A stretch of 25,351 bases of DNA, taken from assembly GCA_027858795.1 (NCBI GenBank), contig JAQICF010000036.1, forward strand, positions 1 through 25,351. The letters are read 5' to 3'. Of the stretch, positions 21,198 through 25,351 are shown one piece after another; the first letter of the stretch is position 1, and every line of letters starts with the position of its first letter. The stretch comes from Candidatus Delongbacteria bacterium (GTDB taxonomy: Bacteria > Delongbacteria > UBA4055). A program made the translations under genes and the position numbers. A model generated the notes under the pieces. The model saw only the letters and a program-made list of their open reading frames with translations. It had not been told where the DNA came from and did not search any database.

Positions 21198-22981
21198 TCA
21201 GCAAATTAAAATTTTTAGATAAAAAAACACTTGGTGTTATAGCACTAATATTAATAACCGCATTTAGTTATGCATTTGCAGCTACATTAATGAGGTCAGA
21301 ACTGCGGCTTGATCAATTTTTTCTTATTCTTTTTGTGAGGATATTTTTAACATTTACAGTAAAAAAAGATTATAAACTGTCATGGTCTTTGGCATCTACA
21401 AGATCAGGAATAAAAAAGATTATGCTGGGCTTTGTTGCATTTGGTTTATACAGTCCTGTATTTATGTATAAGTTCACTGATGATAAATTTATTCTAAATC
21501 TTCTAATAATGGAATTGATTATTTACCTATTTACCCAGAACAGTGTAATGTTTGGCTATAAGTATCTTGCATCAAAACCGAAATTGAAAAAAAGCAAAAG
21601 TGTTGTAATCTATGGTGCAGGAAAAGCAGGACTAAAACTGTTAACAGAATTCTCTGATACTGAATATAATATTAAATTTTTTGTAGATGATAATAGAAAA
21701 CTTCAGCAGAGAACAATAGACGATGTACAAATAGTTTCGAAAAACAATCTTAAAAAGATGTTGAATATAGCAGGTAATAAGATAGACCTATTGGTAATTG
21801 CAATGCCATCGCTAGAGAAGAATAATGTAATAAAAAATTTACACGAAGAACTTAGTCCATTTTTTGGTGAAGTAAAAGTATTACCCTCTTTGTCAGATGT
21901 TCTGCAAGATAAAAATTTCCTCCATCAGTTAAGGAAAATTAATGTAAAGGATCTACTGGCAAGACATCCAAAGGATCTTGATGAGAAGAAGATAATTTCA
22001 TTCATCAAAGATAAAGTTGTGTTAGTAACAGGAGCCGGAGGAAGCATTGGATCTGAGATATGTCGCCAATGTTGTCATTATGAAGCAAAGCAAGTTATTA
22101 TGTTAGATCACTCTGAATTTAACTTATATACAATAAATGAAGAACTAGGATGTTTTAATGTTGTACCGGTCTTACAAACAGTTGTAGATCTAAAGCATTT
22201 AGAACAGACTTTTGTTAAGTATAAACCGAATATAGTTATTCATGCTGCTGCATACAAGCATGTTCCAATGGTCGAATATAATATTTCAGAAGGAATAAGA
22301 AATAATGTGTTAGGCACTAAGAATTGTATCGATCTATCGATTAAGCATAAAGTGAAACAATTTGTATTAATTTCTACCGATAAAGCAGTAAGACCTACAA
22401 ATGTTATGGGAACAACCAAAAGGATCGCTGAACTATATGCTGAAAATTCAAATCATAATCCAGAGAACTTAAGTAATAATGGAACTACTATTTGTGCAGT
22501 AAGATTTGGAAATGTACTTGGGTCCTCGGGGTCAGTCATACCAAAGTTTGCTCAACAGATAGAAAGTGGTGGCCCAATAACAATAACAGATCCTGAGATC
22601 ACAAGATTCTTTATGCTCATTCCAGAAGCATGTCAACTGGTATTGCAGGCAGCTTCACTTGGTAGAAGTAGCGAAATCTTAATATTAGATATGGGAGATC
22701 CGATTAAAATAGTTGATCTTGCCAAGAATATGATCAAACTTTCAGGTCACCCGGATATTAAAATTGAATTTACCGGATTAAGACCCGGTGAAAAATTATA
22801 CGAAGAGTTATTGATTAACGAAACTGATAAGAAAACTGAGTTCGATTCTATAACAATAGCACATGCACATAAATATGAGATTAGCAAATTAACTCAAGAT
22901 ATTGAAGAATTATTAGCCAATGATGATAAGCTTTCAAAGCTTAAAGAGATCGTTCCCGAATTCAACCATAACTCGCTTTAA
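21194..22981 (+). CDS. CapD/PglF/WbpM-like UDP-N-acetylhexosamine 4,6-dehydratase (2)
   Basis: A second membrane-anchored dehydratase, 595 residues, clearly paralogous to the 16794 gene over its whole length. It has four N-terminal membrane segments, YGAGKAGLKLL in the first nucleotide-binding domain, VLVTGAGGSIGSEICRQCC in the second, STDKAVRPTNVMGTTKR with Met replacing the catalytic Tyr, and a conserved LTGLRPGEKLYEELLI-type end. It differs by an insertion (NPENLSNN) after the Lys motif and lacks about 40 C-terminal residues found in copy 1. Its start overlaps the aminotransferase stop by 4 bases, so this copy is the likely partner of that enzyme. Whether the two copies make the same product cannot be judged by eye. 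Confidence 0.91.
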   Translation: MISKLKFLDKKTLGVIALILITAFSYAFAATLMRSELRLDQFFLILFVRIFLTFTVKKDYKLSWSLASTRSGIKKIMLGFVAFGLYSPVFMYKFTDDKFILNLLIMELIIYLFTQNSVMFGYKYLASKPKLKKSKSVVIYGAGKAGLKLLTEFSDTEYNIKFFVDDNRKLQQRTIDDVQIVSKNNLKKMLNIAGNKIDLLVIAMPSLEKNNVIKNLHEELSPFFGEVKVLPSLSDVLQDKNFLHQLRKINVKDLLARHPKDLDEKKIISFIKDKVVLVTGAGGSIGSEICRQCCHYEAKQVIMLDHSEFNLYTINEELGCFNVVPVLQTVVDLKHLEQTFVKYKPNIVIHAAAYKHVPMVEYNISEGIRNNVLGTKNCIDLSIKHKVKQFVLISTDKAVRPTNVMGTTKRIAELYAENSNHNPENLSNNGTTICAVRFGNVLGSSGSVIPKFAQQIESGGPITITDPEITRFFMLIPEACQLVLQAASLGRSSEILILDMGDPIKIVDLAKNMIKLSGHPDIKIEFTGLRPGEKLYEELLINETDKKTEFDSITIAHAHKYEISKLTQDIEELLANDDKLSKLKEIVPEFNHNSL

Positions 22982-22986
22982 ATGTC

Positions 22987-23010
22987 GGGCGTATGTTAAT
23001 ACGCCCCTAC
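22987..23010. repeat. GTAGGGG-family hairpin in reverse orientation
   Basis: GGGCGTAT-GTTA-ATACGCCC followed by CTAC, which reads GTAGGGGCGTAT... on the - strand. The perfect 8-bp stem lies six bases after the second dehydratase stop. There is no T-run, so a terminator is not supported. Confidence 0.75.
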
Positions 23011-23118
23011 TTCCATAAATACAATAATATTTTTCTATTGCTAAACATAGCTAATATTCTTATTTTTACATGTCTAATAATAGTATGTTTTTATGTATCC
23101 TGGGAGGAGAGATAAGAA

Positions 23119-24543
23119 GTGTTAGGTTTTTTAAGGAAGATATTACCAATTCATAAGATTGTTTTTGCTGTGCATGATATTTTGGTTGTTTCAATAACTT
23201 TATACCTATGTTTATTATTTCAAGTAGAAGATGTTTACGAAACATCACCTGATTTTATATACGGTTTTTCTTTCCTCATGTTGAGTATGTTAGTAATATT
23301 TAAATACAATATGCTGTACAAGTATCAATCATTTTTAAGTGCATCAAGGCAACTGGTATTGATCGTTAAGTCACTTCTGCTTAGTATGACGGTTGTAATA
23401 TATTTTGCGTTTTTCTTTAAATTTACTGAATTGACCAATGAAAGAATGTTGATATTTACTACTTACACTGTACTGTTTTTTGTGCTTGTTGTTACCCGGA
23501 TAATCATAATTCCAAATATTTACTATTGGTTAGTAATAAAAGGTAAAATAAAAGTAAATCTGCTTATTGTGGGTGCAGGAAAAGAAATTGATCAAAAAGT
23601 TAAGGACCTTACAAATTCCAGAGCAAATTATTATAAGATAGTTGGTTTTCTGGATGATGATGAATCGAAACAAGAAGATAAATACTCCGGCATACCAGTG
23701 CTTGGTAAGATATCAGATCTAAAAGAAATTGTTGCTAAATACAAAGTGAACGATGTTTTTATTTCGATCAAAACAATGCCTGAGGATAAATTACAATCTA
23801 TAATTGACACATGCAAAAGTATCAATAAAACTGTCCATGTCGACTCTATTCTTTATGACATAGTTAAGGAGAGAATGACAGTAGAAGAAATTTCTGCTAC
23901 AACAGCCTTCCGTATAGTTCCGTCCAAAGTGAGAACATTTTATACTTCAGCAAAACGGCAAATGGATCTATTTATAAGTATGATCATGATCGTTGTATTC
24001 TCCCCTGTATGGCTTGTATTATTTATGTTAGTAAAACTAACTTCCAAAGGTCCGGGTTTTTACAGAGCTAGAGTAGTGGGATTAGATCAAAAAGAATTTT
24101 ATATGCTTAAATTCAGATCAATGTATCATGAGACCAGTGATGATCTTCATATTGATAAAGTTAAGGATATGATAAATAAAAACGAAGCTACTACAAAACT
24201 TAAAGATGACCCTAGAATAACTCCATTGGGGAAATTTTACAGGAAGTATTCATTGGATGAATTCCCTCAATTGTGGAATGTTTTTAAAGGCGAGATGAGT
24301 CTTGTTGGCCCTAGACCGAACGTACCTTACGAATTGGAACATATGAAAGAATGGCAGAAGAAGAGATTTGATGTTGTTCCGGGGATGACAGGCCTATGGC
24401 AAATAAAAGGTAGAGATGAAGTTAAATTCAGTGATCAAATTGTTTTGGATTTCTTTTACATTGAGAATAGAACCTTGATGCTGGATTTTGAAATATTGTT
24501 AAAAACAATACCGGTAATGATCTTTGGCAAAGGTGGTAAATAG
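23119..24543 (+). CDS. WbaP/WcaJ-type polyprenyl-phosphate sugar phosphotransferase
   Basis: A 474-residue initiating phosphoglycosyl transferase. Four membrane segments lie near 12-34, 47-66, 80-101 and 110-138. A Rossmann-like domain follows with LLIVGAGKE near 148-156 and VGFLDDDE near 175-182. A further hydrophobic helix lies at 283-305 and the sugar-transferase domain at about 277-474, with KFRSM, the catalytic Asp380-Glu381 in YSLDEFPQLWN, GPRPNVPYE, and PGMTGLWQIKGRDE. It loads the first sugar-phosphate on undecaprenyl phosphate. The start is GTG, supported by GGGAGGAG nine to ten bases upstream. It is the second initiating enzyme in this window; the other is the PglC-like one at 11389. 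The acetyltransferase gene follows after five bases. Confidence 0.92.
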   Translation: MLGFLRKILPIHKIVFAVHDILVVSITLYLCLLFQVEDVYETSPDFIYGFSFLMLSMLVIFKYNMLYKYQSFLSASRQLVLIVKSLLLSMTVVIYFAFFFKFTELTNERMLIFTTYTVLFFVLVVTRIIIIPNIYYWLVIKGKIKVNLLIVGAGKEIDQKVKDLTNSRANYYKIVGFLDDDESKQEDKYSGIPVLGKISDLKEIVAKYKVNDVFISIKTMPEDKLQSIIDTCKSINKTVHVDSILYDIVKERMTVEEISATTAFRIVPSKVRTFYTSAKRQMDLFISMIMIVVFSPVWLVLFMLVKLTSKGPGFYRARVVGLDQKEFYMLKFRSMYHETSDDLHIDKVKDMINKNEATTKLKDDPRITPLGKFYRKYSLDEFPQLWNVFKGEMSLVGPRPNVPYELEHMKEWQKKRFDVVPGMTGLWQIKGRDEVKFSDQIVLDFFYIENRTLMLDFEILLKTIPVMIFGKGGK

Positions 24544-24548
24544 AATTT

Positions 24549-25103
24549 ATGAATTATTATGACAAACATGCAATTGTAGAGTCGAATTCTATAGGCAAAG
24601 ATACTAAGATCTGGGCATTTTCTCATGTAATGAAAGACTCAATTATTGGAGAAGATTGTAATATTGGAGAGCATTGTTTTGTTGAAAGTGGAGTTGAGAT
24701 CGGTGATAGAGTAACAGTGAAGAATGGTATTTCTATTTGGGATGGAGTTAATATAGATGACGATGTTTTCTTAGGTCCTCACATGGTCTTTACGAATGAT
24801 CTTAAACCAAGGTCAAAAAACCAGAACTATAAAAAAGAAATTACTAGAATAGATAAAGGAGCTTCAATTGGAGCTAATGCTACTTTGTTGTGTGGAATAT
24901 CAATTGGAAAATATTCAATGGTAGGTGCAGGATCTGTAGTAACAAAAAGCATAGCTGATTTTTCATTAGTTTATGGAAATCCTGCGAAGCATGTAAGTTT
25001 TATATGCAAATGTGGTGAAAAATTGATATTTGAAAATAATAACTCAAAATGTGGATGTGGGAATTCGTATTTCCTAGAAACTGGTATTTGTAAAACAAAT
25101 TAA
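24549..25103 (+). CDS. WbpD/WlbB-like sugar-nucleotide N-acetyltransferase with Cys-rich tail
   Basis: A 184-residue left-handed beta-helix acetyltransferase. AIVESNSIGKDTKIWAFSHVMKDSIIGEDCNIGEHCFVESGVEIGDRVTVKNG matches the WbpD/WlbB/FdtC group, which acetylates the 3-amino group of UDP- or dTDP-linked amino sugars. VFLGPHMVFTNDLKPRS and the coil IGANATLLCGISIGKYSMVGAGSVVTKSI follow. The last 35 residues add Cys153, Cys155, Cys168 and Cys170 in a C-x-C...C-x-C layout that looks like a small zinc ribbon, seen in some members of this group. With the WlbA-like and aminotransferase genes it could complete a 2,3-diacetamido sugar pathway. The ribosome binding site is weak, and translation may be coupled to the gene five bases upstream. 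Confidence 0.88.
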   Translation: MNYYDKHAIVESNSIGKDTKIWAFSHVMKDSIIGEDCNIGEHCFVESGVEIGDRVTVKNGISIWDGVNIDDDVFLGPHMVFTNDLKPRSKNQNYKKEITRIDKGASIGANATLLCGISIGKYSMVGAGSVVTKSIADFSLVYGNPAKHVSFICKCGEKLIFENNNSKCGCGNSYFLETGICKTN

Positions 25104-25127
25104 AATTAAAAATTAGAAGGATATAAA

Positions 25128-25351
25128 ATGTATGATTTTATTGTAACAGGCGGATGTGGATTTATTGGAAGTCACTTTATCGAATTGATCCTTTCAAAAG
25201 GATACAGAGTTCTTAATATTGATAAAATGACCTATGTATCATGGGAAAACATAGGTTTTGAGAAACATCCTCACTATAGTTTTTTAAAAGCTGATATAAG
25301 TGAAATATCAAATCTTCCAAAATGTGATTATCTGATCAATTTTGCTGCTGA
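25128..25351 (+). CDS. NAD-dependent sugar epimerase/dehydratase, RmlB-like (partial)
   Basis: The first 74 codons of an extended SDR enzyme, cut by the window end. MYDFIVTGGCGFIGSHFIEL has the TGGxGFIGS nucleotide-binding motif, LNIDKMTYVS resembles the NVDKLTYAG strand of dTDP-glucose 4,6-dehydratase, and KCDYLINFAA is the NAD-binding strand before the expected ESHVD. AGAAGGA lies before the ATG. The RmlB-like reading is the best guess from the N-terminus alone; a UDP-sugar epimerase or dehydratase is possible. It continues the + strand gene series. Confidence 0.82.
   Translation, partial: MYDFIVTGGCGFIGSHFIELILSKGYRVLNIDKMTYVSWENIGFEKHPHYSFLKADISEISNLPKCDYLINFAA

Noticed and set aside
22987..23010. 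Rho-independent terminator after the second dehydratase gene
   Set aside because: The stem is strong but is followed by CTACTTCC rather than a T-run, and it matches the repeat family.
1..25351. tRNA, rRNA or intact insertion sequence
   Set aside because: I saw no cloverleaf, no rRNA-like sequence and no transposase gene on either strand.

Overview
The window is a surface-polysaccharide (O-antigen or capsule type) biosynthesis locus from an AT-rich Gram-negative-type bacterium. The gene content (Wzx/Wzy/Wzz system, a YfiM-like DUF2279 protein, a sigma-54 promoter) and the many short palindromic repeats fit an uncultivated member of the Bacteroidota/FCB assemblage, but no rRNA or other phylogenetic marker is present, so this placement is an inference.

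Layout. (1) 1-523 holds a broken ORF, REP-like hairpins and a heptamer repeat leading into a Wzz-type chain-length regulator on the + strand (524-1591). (2) 1596-12033 is a tightly overlapped ten-gene operon on the - strand. In transcription order it encodes a PglC-like phosphoglycosyl transferase, a D-cysteine desulfhydrase/ACC deaminase-like PLP enzyme, a GNAT acetyltransferase, an ATP-grasp ligase, a GT4 glycosyltransferase, a hexapeptide acyltransferase, a second glycosyltransferase, a Wzy/ligase-type membrane protein, a second hexapeptide acyltransferase, a third glycosyltransferase and a Wzx-type flippase (eleven with the initiating transferase). (3) 12171-13097 is a DUF2279 gene whose first codons lie in a heptamer repeat. 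(4) 13098-16226 is a repeat-rich island with a BrnT/BrnA-like toxin-antitoxin pair, whose toxin is truncated by a 25-bp duplication, and a DUF4143-type AAA ATPase. (5) From a consensus sigma-54 promoter at 16227-16242 to the window end runs a + strand gene series: a 48-codon small ORF, a 74-aa membrane fragment derived from a CapD-like gene, two full CapD/PglF/WbpM-like dehydratases, a WlbA/WbpB-like oxidoreductase, a DegT aminotransferase, a WbaP/WcaJ-type phosphoglycosyl transferase, a WbpD/WlbB-like acetyltransferase and the start of an RmlB-like dehydratase.

How the genes work together (inference from families). The + strand genes make one or more N-acetylated amino sugar nucleotides from UDP-GlcNAc: 4,6-dehydration, oxidation at C3, amination, N-acetylation. 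One of the two phosphoglycosyl transferases puts the first sugar-phosphate on undecaprenyl phosphate. The - strand GTs extend and the acyltransferases decorate the unit. The flippase exports it, the Wzy-like protein polymerises or ligates it, and Wzz sets chain length. The PLP enzyme / GNAT / ATP-grasp trio in the middle of the - strand operon looks like a cassette adding an amino-acid-like or acylamino decoration; I know of no named system with this exact set.

The most notable non-coding signals are a family of hairpins with an invariant loop and compensated stem changes, several repeat arrays with a 33-bp period, heptamer repeats at two gene starts, and the sigma-54 promoter with a leader that can fold two mutually exclusive ways.
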